Part shown: positions 41,871 to 50,865 of the stretch, piece by piece
Layout of the letters: each line of letters begins with the position of its first letter
Position numbering within the stretch: position 1 is the first letter of the stretch
Source of the DNA: Corallochytrium limacisporum
Lineage: Eukaryota > Opisthokonta
DNA length: 64,000 nucleotides
Assembly (NCBI GenBank): GCA_002811645.1
Contig: PDIP01000017.1
Span: 108,027 to 172,026, forward strand
Direction of reading: 5' to 3'
Made by a program: the position numbers and the translations under genes
The notes under the pieces: model-generated
Database searches by the model: none
The model's input: only the letters and a program-made list of their open reading frames with translations
What the model was told of the DNA's origin: nothing

Positions 41871-42938
41871 TCATTGTGGAACACGTTGCCGATGTCCAGC
41901 GATGGCCAGTGCAATTTCTGTGCGTCCATGTTGGGTATGTAACTGATCGTGATCTTTATACAACGGCAAGCGTTCCTGCAGATCTATTCCCTGCTCGGCA
42001 AGCCTTCCTGTCAGTTCATGGATGCTTGGGAAACCATAATCTGCATTGACTTCATCAAGAGGGGAAATTCCCCCGAGATCACAAGCACCAGCATGGATGC
42101 AATCCACGAGGATATTCTTGTCTGTGGGTCTGTGCTCCACTTGGACCAGGTTTGGCGGTACCTGAATCCTGACCGAATGCGGTAGGATCTCCTTTGCCTC
42201 TTTGATAATTTCCGGCATCCTTTCTAGAGGAAACGGCGGTAATGCGCCAGTTTTTGCCGTCTCCAACTGCTTGTTTGCACTTCCCGGGCTAAATGGTTGG
42301 ATGATGCACTCTTGGATGTGTCCAAACTGCAGGGCTAGGTCGCCTATTACTGTCAGACTTTCCCGGCGCTCTTCGTCAGTCTCTCCAAGCCCCAGCAGCA
42401 CTCCTGTTGTAAACGGTATTCCCAATCTACCTGCCATCTCGATCTGTTGAATGCGATGCTCAGGGACTTTGGAGGGACAATTTCGATGAACTGTCCTCAT
42501 CAACCGTGGAGTGGCCTGCTCTAGCATTAGTCCCATGCTCGCGTTGACTGAGGCAAGTCGGTTCATCTCCTCGGGTAGCAGTGGGCCCACGTTTGCGTGT
42601 GGCAAAAATCCCATTGATAAAGCAACTTTACACATTTCAAAGATATGTTCAAACCATGCTTTTCGACGATTATGTTTTGGATGGATCTCTCCGCTCAAGA
42701 CCAGCACTTCTGTGATGCTCTGCTTGCCAATTTGCAACTCCCGTAACTTACTTACCAATTTGTCCAGGGGCATCATTTCCCCATAAGGTTTGACATTTTT
42801 GCGGAAGCTGCAATATGTGCATGTGTTAAAGCATTCATATGTCGGTACTGCTGTCCATGATCTGGAATACGTCACGATCCGTCTAGGACCCTTCTCTACC
42901 AAGTGTACGGCCCTGCCCAGCGCCAGTGTGCAGCGCAT
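41871..42938 (-). CDS. cofG: CofG-like radical SAM FO synthase subunit
   Basis: 355 aa from the ATG at 42938. The radical SAM cluster motif is CFNTCTYC (C-x3-C-x2-C, about residues 36-43), preceded by TYSRSWTAVPTYE and followed by SF and a TIM-barrel. GEIHPK, GFLPHANVGPLLPEEMNRL, GLMLEQATPRL, TTGVLLGLGETDEER and QECIIQPF are blocks of the CofG family, which is one half of FO (8-hydroxy-5-deazaflavin) synthase. FO serves as antenna in some photolyases and as precursor of F420. No CofH half and no photolyase is in this window. A mitochondrial or plastid role is not indicated. The frame is open a few codons upstream with only GTG. Confidence 0.85.
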   Translation of the reverse strand: MRCTLALGRAVHLVEKGPRRIVTYSRSWTAVPTYECFNTCTYCSFRKNVKPYGEMMPLDKLVSKLRELQIGKQSITEVLVLSGEIHPKHNRRKAWFEHIFEMCKVALSMGFLPHANVGPLLPEEMNRLASVNASMGLMLEQATPRLMRTVHRNCPSKVPEHRIQQIEMAGRLGIPFTTGVLLGLGETDEERRESLTVIGDLALQFGHIQECIIQPFSPGSANKQLETAKTGALPPFPLERMPEIIKEAKEILPHSVRIQVPPNLVQVEHRPTDKNILVDCIHAGACDLGGISPLDEVNADYGFPSIHELTGRLAEQGIDLQERLPLYKDHDQLHTQHGRTEIALAIAGHRQRVPQ

Positions 42939-43152
42939 TGTGCAATATTTTGTCACTTATGCTCAGTTTCATTCACATCGTGGATTCAATTCAGACCAAT
43001 CCATCTGTTGTGTTGAAGTATGTACGGTTGCTAGTCAGGAGCGAGTTCCGAAGTACCCGCATCTAAGAAAAAACTGGCCCGATGAAAACTATGTAATATT
43101 GATTAATTTTTATTGATCGATACAGGAGTTCAGCTGGTTCGACGAATCACAG

Positions 43153-43653
43153 TCATGACTCCGCATCTCTTCCTGCAGCAACACAGAAGTTTTCAATGTC
43201 TATCTTTGCAGCATCCAGTGCCTGAATGATCACACTTTCATCGAATTGCTCAGATGTACCTGATTCTATGGCTTGCACAAGCATTTCGATCTGGGTGGTT
43301 GAAGCCAAGATTTGCTCCTTTAAATTCCTGACGATCTCCTCTGCGTCAGTTAGAGCATGTCGTAAGATCTCAGCATCCTGTTCTTGTTGCTGCTGTATTA
43401 AATCACTTTTGAATGAGTCCAGCTCATTGTCTGCAGCAAAATTTCGAAGTTCAGTACGCACATTATCCTCCCTTTCTTGGATCGCCTGCAATACAGAAAG
43501 GTACAAACTTGCGATCTCGCCGGCATGTTTTTTCTGTTCCGTCACGGTGAATAGAGCCATAAATGCGTCTAATGGTGGATGTGTCTCTGTCGTTTTTCTA
43601 AGCAGGACGTCTTCCGCTATGCGGAGAGACTCTCGTGAATCTGCATCATTCAT
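43153..43653 (-). CDS. Coiled-coil protein of unknown function (5' end uncertain)
   Basis: 166 aa from the ATG at 43653. A nearly continuous helical, Glu/Gln/Ala-rich sequence: EIASLYLSVLQAIQEREDNVRTELRNFAADNELDSF, then EQDAEILRHALTDAEEIVRNLKEQIL. The tail is acidic (FDESVIIQALDAAKIDIENF). I recognise no family. The frame stays open 30 codons further up without an ATG, to a TTTAG just before 43752 that could be an intron acceptor, so a 5' exon is likely missing. A TGGCGCCAAAAA E2F-like site is 43916-43927. Size and coiled coil would suit a kinetochore, cohesion or cytoskeletal subunit, but this is speculation. Confidence 0.6.
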   Translation of the reverse strand: MNDADSRESLRIAEDVLLRKTTETHPPLDAFMALFTVTEQKKHAGEIASLYLSVLQAIQEREDNVRTELRNFAADNELDSFKSDLIQQQQEQDAEILRHALTDAEEIVRNLKEQILASTTQIEMLVQAIESGTSEQFDESVIIQALDAAKIDIENFCVAAGRDAES

Positions 43654-44454
43654 ACTCTCCGGATCATTCACATCTTGATTGCCTGTGGCAATACAACATT
43701 TCGCCTCGACCAAATCACCTCTGCCTTCTTTTGACTCACTCAAGTAGTAGCGAACCTAAAGAATGCCCTCAGGACATGCTCTACGGAGACGAGGCTGGTC
43801 AACACCAGTAATACTGTCACCCTTCTTGGTTGCGCGAGGGTACCTTTATGGCAACTCAAACACTCCCCCCCCCGGGGGGGGGTAGTCGCAGTTGCACACC
43901 CTATACATATCAATCTGGCGCCAAAAACAAACTGAGTGCTCATTGGGCAAACCCAGGATTCCTGTTCTGCAAACTTTCCTTAGTGAGATCGTGGGGCGCA
44001 CACATGAGGAGTTGGGGAGGTCACGGAAATTATGCTAATCGATCTCTGCGATCAACGGGGCCGCCAAGGATTGTTTGGGGGCCATATATTGCTTTGCATA
44101 GTTAATGTACGGACTTTATCTCTGGCCCGTTCTTTCCCACCGACACCTTAAGTGGTGTGCACCTCTATTCGAATGAAACAGTCGCAAATCAAGACATAGA
44201 AGAATGCAACATTTTTTGTCAACTATGTGGTTCACTATTTGCTACGCGCAGTTCTGCGGGATCCACCCGACTAATGCAGTCTGTCTCAACTCCGTTGCTT
44301 CTCCGGACGGTAGGGTCGGATGTCAGGCAAGTCAGGAGCAAGCGACGTTCACTTTTCAGCTATGAAAAGGCAATGAATGAGTCCTTGATGCAGTTCTTCA
44401 TAGGCGCCACTGTCACCTACGATACCCAATTTGCAAAGGTTTCTTTGGTAAACA
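43654..44454. other. Divergent region upstream of coiled-coil gene and TMEM97
   Basis: 800 bases, including a probable coding extension of the coiled-coil gene up to about 43751. It holds the palindrome C9-G9 (43865-43882) and the E2F-like TGGCGCC at 43916-43922. A 103-codon frame (44157-44468) overlaps the TMEM97 start and is not called. Confidence 0.5.
43865..43882. repeat. Perfect C9-G9 palindrome
   Basis: Nine C followed by nine G, self-complementary over 18 bases. See the finding on C/G junctions. Confidence 0.9.
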
Positions 44455-45042
44455 ATGGCGGGACCTAGCCCATTCAAGAAGACTGAGATCGCTCCCTTGA
44501 GCCAGCGGCCAGTGGACTTGATGCTTGTGCTCTACTTGCTGATGCACATCCCATCCACCCTGATGATGTCCGTTCAAGCGCTGCCTGGTGTTGGCCCTTA
44601 CGTACCGGAGGTCTTTAAGAACATGCTGGCAACTTATCTCCAGATGTACAAGGACCCATTTTTGGTCGACCCTCCAATCTGGTTTCAGTCCTTCATTGTC
44701 TGCGAAGTGTTCATACAGCTGCCATTTTCCATTTTTGCACTGCATGCATTGATCAACGGGCACAGCTGGATTAAGCGTGCTGCCATTGCTTACGGCGCTC
44801 ATGTGGCTACCACTACCCTTCCAACTATTGCCACCGTTTTCTTCGAGGATTTCTCGGGCAAAGGGTACGGACCTCAGACCTGGGAGGATCGCATTGATCT
44901 ATTCACTCTTTACGGACCTTTTTTCTTCATTCCCCTGGCCATCTGTGCGAAGTTTATGGCTGATGATGCTCAGCTTTACGATACAATCCAAGTCGATCCC
45001 CTAGCCAACAAGGGCATCCGCGGTCGCAAGAAGAATGAGTAG
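44455..45042 (+). CDS. TMEM97/sigma-2 receptor-like EXPERA protein
   Basis: 195 aa. Four membrane segments are visible: VDLMLVLYLLMHIPSTLMMS, WFQSFIVCEVFIQLPFSIFALHAL, AAIAYGAHVATTTLPTIATVFF and DLFTLYGPFFFIPLAICAKFMA. The EXPERA pattern is seen in RPVDLML at the start and WFQSFIVCEVFIQLP, with the acidic Glu in helix 2. The C-terminal DDAQLYDTI and a KGIRGRKKNE dibasic tail resemble ER retention signals. EXPERA proteins bind sterols and hydrophobic ligands and include emopamil-binding protein and TMEM97, which acts in ER-lysosome cholesterol handling. The length is close to TMEM97 (about 176). Confidence 0.85.
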   Translation: MAGPSPFKKTEIAPLSQRPVDLMLVLYLLMHIPSTLMMSVQALPGVGPYVPEVFKNMLATYLQMYKDPFLVDPPIWFQSFIVCEVFIQLPFSIFALHALINGHSWIKRAAIAYGAHVATTTLPTIATVFFEDFSGKGYGPQTWEDRIDLFTLYGPFFFIPLAICAKFMADDAQLYDTIQVDPLANKGIRGRKKNE

Positions 45043-45159
45043 ATATATGAGGGCTTGAATGCACCAAAAGCAGATCGCTACAACCACCAAACAATACATG
45101 ACTCCTCAGTATAGATGCAATTTATTTCTATTGTAATCTTGGTCAACACAGACGAAGCA

Positions 45160-45900
45160 TTAGAATTTTTCCACATAGGGTCGGACCTCGGTTTCATGGG
45201 ACCAAGCAGTCTTGTCCTGTGCATGCAGCATCCAGTAGGTGTCTGCAATTGCATCAGGATTCAAGAAAGAGTCTTCCGGTCGATCGGGGAACATGTCTTT
45301 CGCACGTGATGACAGAATCTGGCCGTCAATGTTAATACTGGCAACATGGATGCCCTTAGGCTGGTACTCACGGGCCAGGCTCTGAGCTACGGCACGCAAA
45401 GCAAACTTTGCCGGGGCGAAAGTGACGAAGCGAGCTCCCGACCGCAGGCTAGCTGTGGCACCAGTGAATAGGATAGTGCCTTTCCCAGCTGCTTCCATCT
45501 CCGGGATCACTGCCTTAGCACAGGCAAATCCACCACCAGCACCCACCCGCAAGGAGGTCATGAAGAGGTCAGGCTCAATATCTGCAGGTGCGGGCGGAGG
45601 CCAGGTCTTGCTCCCGGTGCTGGGTCCAACATTGTAAATGAGCACTTCAGGAGCTCCAAACTTGGCATTGATGTCGCCAAACACTTTGGCTACAGCTTCA
45701 AAATCACCACAGTCCAATGGGAACGAGTCGCAGCATCCAGCACCGAACGACTTTTCCAGCTCGTCCTGCACTGGCTTCAGATTGGCTTCGGTGCGGCCGC
45801 ACAGAGCCACCTTATAACCTTCTTTCGCCCATCTGCGGGCCAGAGCGGCACCCAGGCCAGGGCCAACACCACAGACGACGCAGGTTCTTGCAACGGACAT
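45160..45900 (-). CDS. SDR-family protein with Phe in place of catalytic Tyr (SDR c10-like)
   Basis: 246 aa from the ATG at 45900. A Rossmann start CVVCGVGPGLGAALARRW carries an imperfect glycine motif. VALCGRTEANL, VLIYNVGPSTGS and TILFTGATASLRSG follow. The active-site segment reads FAPAKFALRAVAQSLARE, with Phe where classical short-chain dehydrogenases have Tyr and the Lys retained. KGIHVASINIDGQI completes it. This combination matches SDR subgroup c10, whose members lack the critical Tyr. Either chemistry differs or the protein binds NAD(P) without the usual oxidoreduction. It has no signal peptide. The gene is convergent with TMEM97 and divergent from HADH1. Confidence 0.85.
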   Translation of the reverse strand: MSVARTCVVCGVGPGLGAALARRWAKEGYKVALCGRTEANLKPVQDELEKSFGAGCCDSFPLDCGDFEAVAKVFGDINAKFGAPEVLIYNVGPSTGSKTWPPPAPADIEPDLFMTSLRVGAGGGFACAKAVIPEMEAAGKGTILFTGATASLRSGARFVTFAPAKFALRAVAQSLAREYQPKGIHVASINIDGQILSSRAKDMFPDRPEDSFLNPDAIADTYWMLHAQDKTAWSHETEVRPYVEKF

Positions 45901-46660
45901 CTTGAACACTTCGGGTAGTCTAGTTACTTAGCGAGGTATGTAAGTAGTACAACCGGTCAACTCCACAGTCAGTCAAGATCTCCCCAGTTTCTGTACCTGT
46001 GAGAATAACCACTGAAGGTTTCGCACGACCTCAACCACTCTCGACACTGTTGATGTATTCTTCGATGACTCAGGCAATGGCCATTCTGCTACCATCTCTC
46101 CTGTCCATCCTTTTGCCTTATAACGCAGGGATCTGCTAGGCCACGGTCCCAGCATTCCGTTTCCACTGTGAAGAGAGATGGGCTGACCTACCCGCCCTCA
46201 TCCCGTACAACGGCGTGCGTACTAATACATCCGTGAGGGAGGTGCAAGATATATGGCTAAACAAGACTAAGCCTCGTCCCGAATTCCTCACAGACATCTC
46301 CGCCCCTTCTCTGATAGCAGGTGCCGGTCGGCTGGTCAATATACCGCAGGAATCAAAAACTTGGGGGGGGGGACCCCTCGCTCCCGTCCGGACGAGCACT
46401 ACGTAAATCAGGCACCACCGCTGCTCCTGTTGTTTGATTGCGTTGGCGGCGGAGAACCCCCCCGGGGGGGGGGGGATCAAAGTCGGGAGGACGAGACAAA
46501 AATAGCACTGCTGTTCCGCGGGATCGATGAGACCAGAGAAGCGATTTACATTGTTTGTGAGGTAGTTCAAGCTGGACGATGAGATCATCAGTAAAGCATT
46601 GGCAGATTATCTACAAAGTAATGGGTAGATTACAAGACTAGACTAGATTGTATCGGAACC
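45901..46660. other. Divergent promoter, SDR/HADH1
   Basis: 760 bases containing the C7-G12 tract (46457-46475). The open frames on both strands (46136-46588) lack motifs. Confidence 0.55.
46457..46475. repeat. C7-G12 homopolymer junction
   Basis: Seven C followed by twelve G, about 190 bases upstream of the first HADH gene. Confidence 0.85.
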
Positions 46661-47608
46661 ATGTTATCCCTCGTCAAGGCAGGAAAGTCCTTTGGCAAGT
46701 TCGGTGCCAGAGCATTCTCTACAAGTCGTCCTTCTCAGCTTCAGAAGGTCATGATCCTCGGTGCTGGCAGCATGGGTGCCGGTATTGCCCAGGTGACGGC
46801 ACAGAACAAGTTTGATGTTGTCCTTGTCGATACTCAGCAGGGGGCGCTGGATGAAGGCATGGACCGTATCCAGAAGTCTTTGACCAGGGTGGCAAAGAAG
46901 AAGTTTGAGGGCAATGAACAAGCCACCAAGGATTTTGTCGATGGCACAATGTCGGGAATCACCACGAACACCAATGCAGAGGACGCCATCAAGGGATGTG
47001 ACCTGTTAGTTGAAGCTATTGTCGAAAACATCGACATCAAGAAGAAGGTGTTTGGGAGCCTGGACAAGGTAGCTGACCCTCACACAATCTTTGCTTCCAA
47101 CACCAGCTCTCTGAGCATTGATGAGATGGCTGAGGCCGTGGACCGCAAGGATAAGTTTGGAGGTTTGCACTTCTTTAATCCTGTGGCCGTGATGAAGCTC
47201 GTGGAAGTTGTTAAGGGTGCTGCGACCAGTGATGAAACCCACAACACCCTTATGGAGTACGGTAAGGCCATCGGGAAGTACACCGTCGATTGTCGTGATA
47301 CTCCTGGTTTTGTGGTCAATCGTCTGCTGGTCCCCTACCTAATGGAAGCAATCCGCATGCTGGAGCGAGGCGATGCGACCGCCAAGGACATTGATGCTGC
47401 CATGAAGCTGGGCGCTGGTTACCCGATGGGTCCCTTCGAGCTCCTCGACTACACCGGTGTTGACATCACCCACTCCGTAATTGCTGGTTGGCATAAGAAA
47501 TTCCCCGATTCCCCCTTGTTTGAGCCTAGCAAGCTTCTCGACAAGCTCGTGGCTGAGGGCAAGACCGGTATCAAAGCAGGCGAGGGCGTCTACAAGTACA
47601 ACAAGTAA
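46661..47608 (+). CDS. HADH: Mitochondrial 3-hydroxyacyl-CoA dehydrogenase, copy 1
   Basis: 315 aa. A basic N-terminus with ARAFSTSRPS looks like a mitochondrial presequence. The NAD-binding motif is GAGSMGAGIAQ (about residues 30-40). The catalytic His-Glu pair lies in [54 protein letters not shown] and [16 protein letters not shown] are further conserved blocks. It oxidises L-3-hydroxyacyl-CoA to 3-ketoacyl-CoA in beta-oxidation in the matrix. The length matches human HADH (314). A tandem paralogue lies 933 bases downstream on the same strand. Confidence 0.96.
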   Translation: MLSLVKAGKSFGKFGARAFSTSRPSQLQKVMILGAGSMGAGIAQVTAQNKFDVVLVDTQQGALDEGMDRIQKSLTRVAKKKFEGNEQATKDFVDGTMSGITTNTNAEDAIKGCDLLVEAIVENIDIKKKVFGSLDKVADPHTIFASNTSSLSIDEMAEAVDRKDKFGGLHFFNPVAVMKLVEVVKGAATSDETHNTLMEYGKAIGKYTVDCRDTPGFVVNRLLVPYLMEAIRMLERGDATAKDIDAAMKLGAGYPMGPFELLDYTGVDITHSVIAGWHKKFPDSPLFEPSKLLDKLVAEGKTGIKAGEGVYKYNK

Positions 47609-48541
47609 CTGGTCCCACCAAACAGTAGGTGCCCCGTGTTCCCCACCCCCCGCGCCACACCTCTCGAGGGCGCTTTGCGGTGAGGGTGTCCCACAGGAAC
47701 AAAAATATTGATCTATGTGTACACTAATTTTGAGGTTTCCGTGTTTTACTTTTTTGGGTGCGCCCTTGTTTGCTTTCGTCACCCCTCTGAAGCGGGTCGG
47801 TCCCTGGTATAAAATCCACTTGGAAACTAGTTAGGGATAAGCGAGAGACCCTCCCGGGGGGGGGGGGCCGTCAGGTCGTGAAAATGTCCAAACCCATACT
47901 GAAACAACCTTGGCAGTGTGCCAGTAGAGTACGGATGGGTGGACACGGACTATTGCGAGTCTATCCACGCGGAGCTGGCGTGTTCACGACAGAGAGAATT
48001 TCATCGTTGGGGCGTGTGCTGATGCGTGACAGTTCCGTGACGGGCGGTGGTACGTCCGTCAAGGTCCCGTTTTTTAATGGAGGAGGGGCAGTACAATCAC
48101 GCTTTGCTTCTTGCTTCGCCCTGGCTGACTAGGTCACCAAAACCCCTTCCCAGCTGATCACAAAAGGGATTGGGGTGAGGAGAATCGGCTGGTTTCCGTC
48201 CTGATTGGGTTTCTAATAAACAGAGGAGTACTTGGCGTATCAGTTTCTATGCGAGAGTCCTATTGCCGCTCGTAGTCCAAAAACTCGATGCTCCCTTTCC
48301 CTTATATCACATGCATGCAGAGTTGGGAGTACTGATCGGAAAACACCCGCGGTAATGGTGAAGAGTGTGCCCCCCCCAAGCTAGTAGTGTAGGCGACGAA
48401 CTTTGACTTGGGATGAGTTGGCCGATTGTGGCCGATGGTAGGTATGAAATCGTCTACTTGAAGTGTAGGGTTTTCCAGCTGGTAATAGTGAGCACGACTA
48501 AAAATGAGAAAAGTGTTCGGAGCGCCAGTCAAACACCAAAC
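47609..48541. other. Spacer between HADH paralogues
   Basis: 933 bases with a C3-G12 tract at 47853-47867. The 84-codon frame at 47878-48132 is not supported. An in-frame ATG at 48413 would add 43 residues to copy 2 but would bury the presequence. Confidence 0.55.
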
Positions 48542-49486
48542 ATGCTGTCCCTGTTCAAGACCCCCGGTGTGCTGGTCAAGGCGGCCCGCCGCGGCTTCTC
48601 AACTAGCGCTCCTACCCAGGAGATCAAGAAGGTTATGGTTCTGGGTGCTGGCCTGATGGGGTCGGGTATTGCACAAGTATCTGCCCAAAGCAAATATGAG
48701 GTGGTTCTTGTTGATGTGCAGCAGGATGCTGTCGACAAGGGTGTCAAGCGTATCGAGGGCTCCCTTGCCCGTGTGGCCAAGAAACAGTTCCAAGGCGACG
48801 ATAAAGCCGCAAAGCAATTTGTCGAGGGTACCATGTCCCTTATCAAAACTGACACTAACGCTGAAAACGCCATTAAGGGATGTGACCTGCTAATTGAAGC
48901 CATCGTCGAAAACCTGGATGTCAAGAACAAGGTCTTCGGGTCCCTGGATAAGGCCGCTGACCCTAACACTATCTTTGCATCGAATACCTCCTCCCTGTCT
49001 GTCAACGAAATGGCCAAGGCTGTTGAGCGCAAGGACAAGTTTGGTGGCCTCCATTTCTTCAACCCCGTTGCAATGATGAAGCTGGTTGAGGTCATCAAGG
49101 GTGATGTAACCAGCGAGGCTACCCACAAGGCTCTGATGGATTATGGTAAGGCTATCGGCAAGTACACCGTTGACTGTCGTGATACTCCCGGCTTCGTCGT
49201 CAACCGCCTTCTTGTTCCCTACATGATGGAGGCCATTCGCATGCTTGAGCGTGGAGACGCAAGCGCCAAGGATATTGACTCCGCCATGAAGCTCGGCGCC
49301 GGTTATCCCATGGGTCCCTTCGAACTGCTTGACTATACCGGTCTGGACACTTGCCAGTCCATCATTGGTGGATGGCACCAGAAAATGCCCGAGGCCGATC
49401 TTTTCCAGCCCAGCGCTTTGCTTGACAAACTGGTTGCCGAGGGTAAACTTGGCCGCAAGACTGGTGAGGGGTTCTACAAGTACTGA
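48542..49486 (+). CDS. HADH: Mitochondrial 3-hydroxyacyl-CoA dehydrogenase, copy 2
   Basis: 314 aa from the ATG at 48542, chosen because [22 protein letters not shown] aligns with the presequence of copy 1. The protein is collinear with copy 1 with almost no gaps, with [29 protein letters not shown] and [16 protein letters not shown] all kept, so both copies should be active. Differences concentrate in the presequence and the C-terminal third ([25 protein letters not shown]). Synonymous sites are clearly diverged, so the duplication is not very recent. The pair may differ in acyl-chain preference or regulation; nothing in the sequence decides this. Confidence 0.95.
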   Translation: MLSLFKTPGVLVKAARRGFSTSAPTQEIKKVMVLGAGLMGSGIAQVSAQSKYEVVLVDVQQDAVDKGVKRIEGSLARVAKKQFQGDDKAAKQFVEGTMSLIKTDTNAENAIKGCDLLIEAIVENLDVKNKVFGSLDKAADPNTIFASNTSSLSVNEMAKAVERKDKFGGLHFFNPVAMMKLVEVIKGDVTSEATHKALMDYGKAIGKYTVDCRDTPGFVVNRLLVPYMMEAIRMLERGDASAKDIDSAMKLGAGYPMGPFELLDYTGLDTCQSIIGGWHQKMPEADLFQPSALLDKLVAEGKLGRKTGEGFYKY

Positions 49487-49622
49487 CCAATACTTTCTCT
49501 CTGCTTTCATGACAATTCATTCGGCTCCTCCAACTATACACACTGCAACCTGGTATATAGAATCACGAAGTCGTTTAGCAACACCATGTAACTCATCGGG
49601 TATAATCTGTCTATTGTAACAA

Positions 49623-50021
49623 CTAGTGTGTCAGCGACCGTGCCACCATCACTGGACACGGCGCCTTTGCCAAGAGGTACGTTGGGACAGGGCCCAAAAC
49701 ATCGACATCGTAGCTGCCAGTACCAACCAGCATGGAAGTGGCCTTCACATCGCTAGCAAACTGGCAGAGGGTTTCTCGAGGGTCTCCCTCAGCAACAATG
49801 GGGTTCACCTCAATTGGCTCGTCTTTAAAGCGTAGTGCAATCTGGTTCAACTTGGCCTGTACATCCTCGGCAGTCATTCCACCATGATGTGTGACTCCGT
49901 CACTAACGTGTATGAGATAAATTGTGGTACCAGCACACTCTGTCAAATGGTTTTGAATGTAATGAACACACCGCTCCGCACTGGACTCAAAGTCGTATCC
50001 TACTACTACAATTTGCTTCAT
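49623..50021 (-). CDS. Universal stress protein (UspA-like)
   Basis: 132 aa. The opening KQIVVVGYDFESSAERCVHYI, the strand TIYLIHVSDGV and the final TSMLVGTGSYDVDVLGPVPTYLLAKAPCPVMVAR match the UspA fold. The C-terminal block keeps APCPVMV, but the usual ATP-binding pattern G-x2-G-x9-G-S/T is altered (VGTGSYDVDVLGPVP). ATP binding is therefore uncertain. Usp proteins form dimers and respond to stress; the eukaryotic roles are poorly defined. It is convergent with HADH copy 2 (136 bases between stops). Confidence 0.85.
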   Translation of the reverse strand: MKQIVVVGYDFESSAERCVHYIQNHLTECAGTTIYLIHVSDGVTHHGGMTAEDVQAKLNQIALRFKDEPIEVNPIVAEGDPRETLCQFASDVKATSMLVGTGSYDVDVLGPVPTYLLAKAPCPVMVARSLTH

Positions 50022-50550
50022 GGTTCTCGGTCAGCCCTTTCCTATTCTATGTTCCTGCTACAGTTCTGCAAAGGTTACAGCGGCACGCCCAGAATGTAAA
50101 CCTCGCAGGAGATCCGAAATAGCGCACCAATTTGTACAGCTACCACAGCCTGGGTTAGTCGCAACCCTTTTCTATGAGGGCCGTGTTTCCTTACTGCGAT
50201 ATAACCCGAAGAAGTGGATCGGACCCTAATTGCCTTTCCTCGCCTTTGCCGTCCTGGGACACGCATTTTCTGACCTCTGGTCTTTCACGGGGGCCAAATG
50301 CCGTACATTCACAACGTCATTTGGTTTTGTTGTTATTTTCTCTTGAAGGATCCACCATCAACAGTGGGGCAAATCGATCAATAATTTCCATGGGAGTCTA
50401 TGCCATGGCTCTTCATTTGCTGGCTGGGTGGTGCTACGTTCTCCCGTTGCCGACATGCAACAGATTGGTTTCCCGTTCTGGTATGTGATACTGCATGATG
50501 TTCTGTCAGGTTGTAGATTTCATTGTTATTTGTGGCCTTGCGATGTGGAC
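50022..50550. other. Divergent promoter, USP/NDUFAF8
   Basis: 529 bases. The frame of the NDUFAF8-like gene is open from 50428, but those codons look non-coding. No clear promoter motif. Confidence 0.5.
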
Positions 50551-50751
50551 ATGATGAAGAAAGTGACAAATCCGCCAGCCAAGTCCCGGGAGAGGCTGAT
50601 GGCCATCAGCAAGGGTGTCCTAGCTTGCAAGGAAGAAGCCGCACTCTATGGCCAGTGTATGAACACACACTTTGAAAAGATGACGCACAACGTGTGTAGT
50701 AAAGAATTTGAAGCATTAAAGAACTGTGTTGCTAAATATACAAGGAAGTAA
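50551..50751 (+). CDS. NDUFAF8: NDUFAF8-like twin CX9C complex I assembly protein
   Basis: 66 aa from the tandem ATG at 50551. Twin C-x9-C motifs are C26-C36 and C49-C59 (ACKEEAALYGQC and VCSKEFEALKNC), the fold of small intermembrane-space CHCH proteins imported by Mia40. The spacing and the residues AAxYGxC and CxxEFEALKxC match NDUFAF8, which stabilises NDUFAF5 in complex I assembly. The ATG was chosen because upstream in-frame codons from 50428 do not resemble the family, which is about 70 residues long. It is divergent from the Usp gene and convergent with CIAO1. Confidence 0.82.
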   Translation: MMKKVTNPPAKSRERLMAISKGVLACKEEAALYGQCMNTHFEKMTHNVCSKEFEALKNCVAKYTRK

Positions 50752-50865
50752 ACTAGAACTGGAACCCAAAGTTGAATCTTTATCCTTCAATTGGTTTGCA
50801 TGTCATGTTTTGACCTCTATTCGTAAATACAGCTATTCTATTATATTACATGGTGTACAAGTGAA

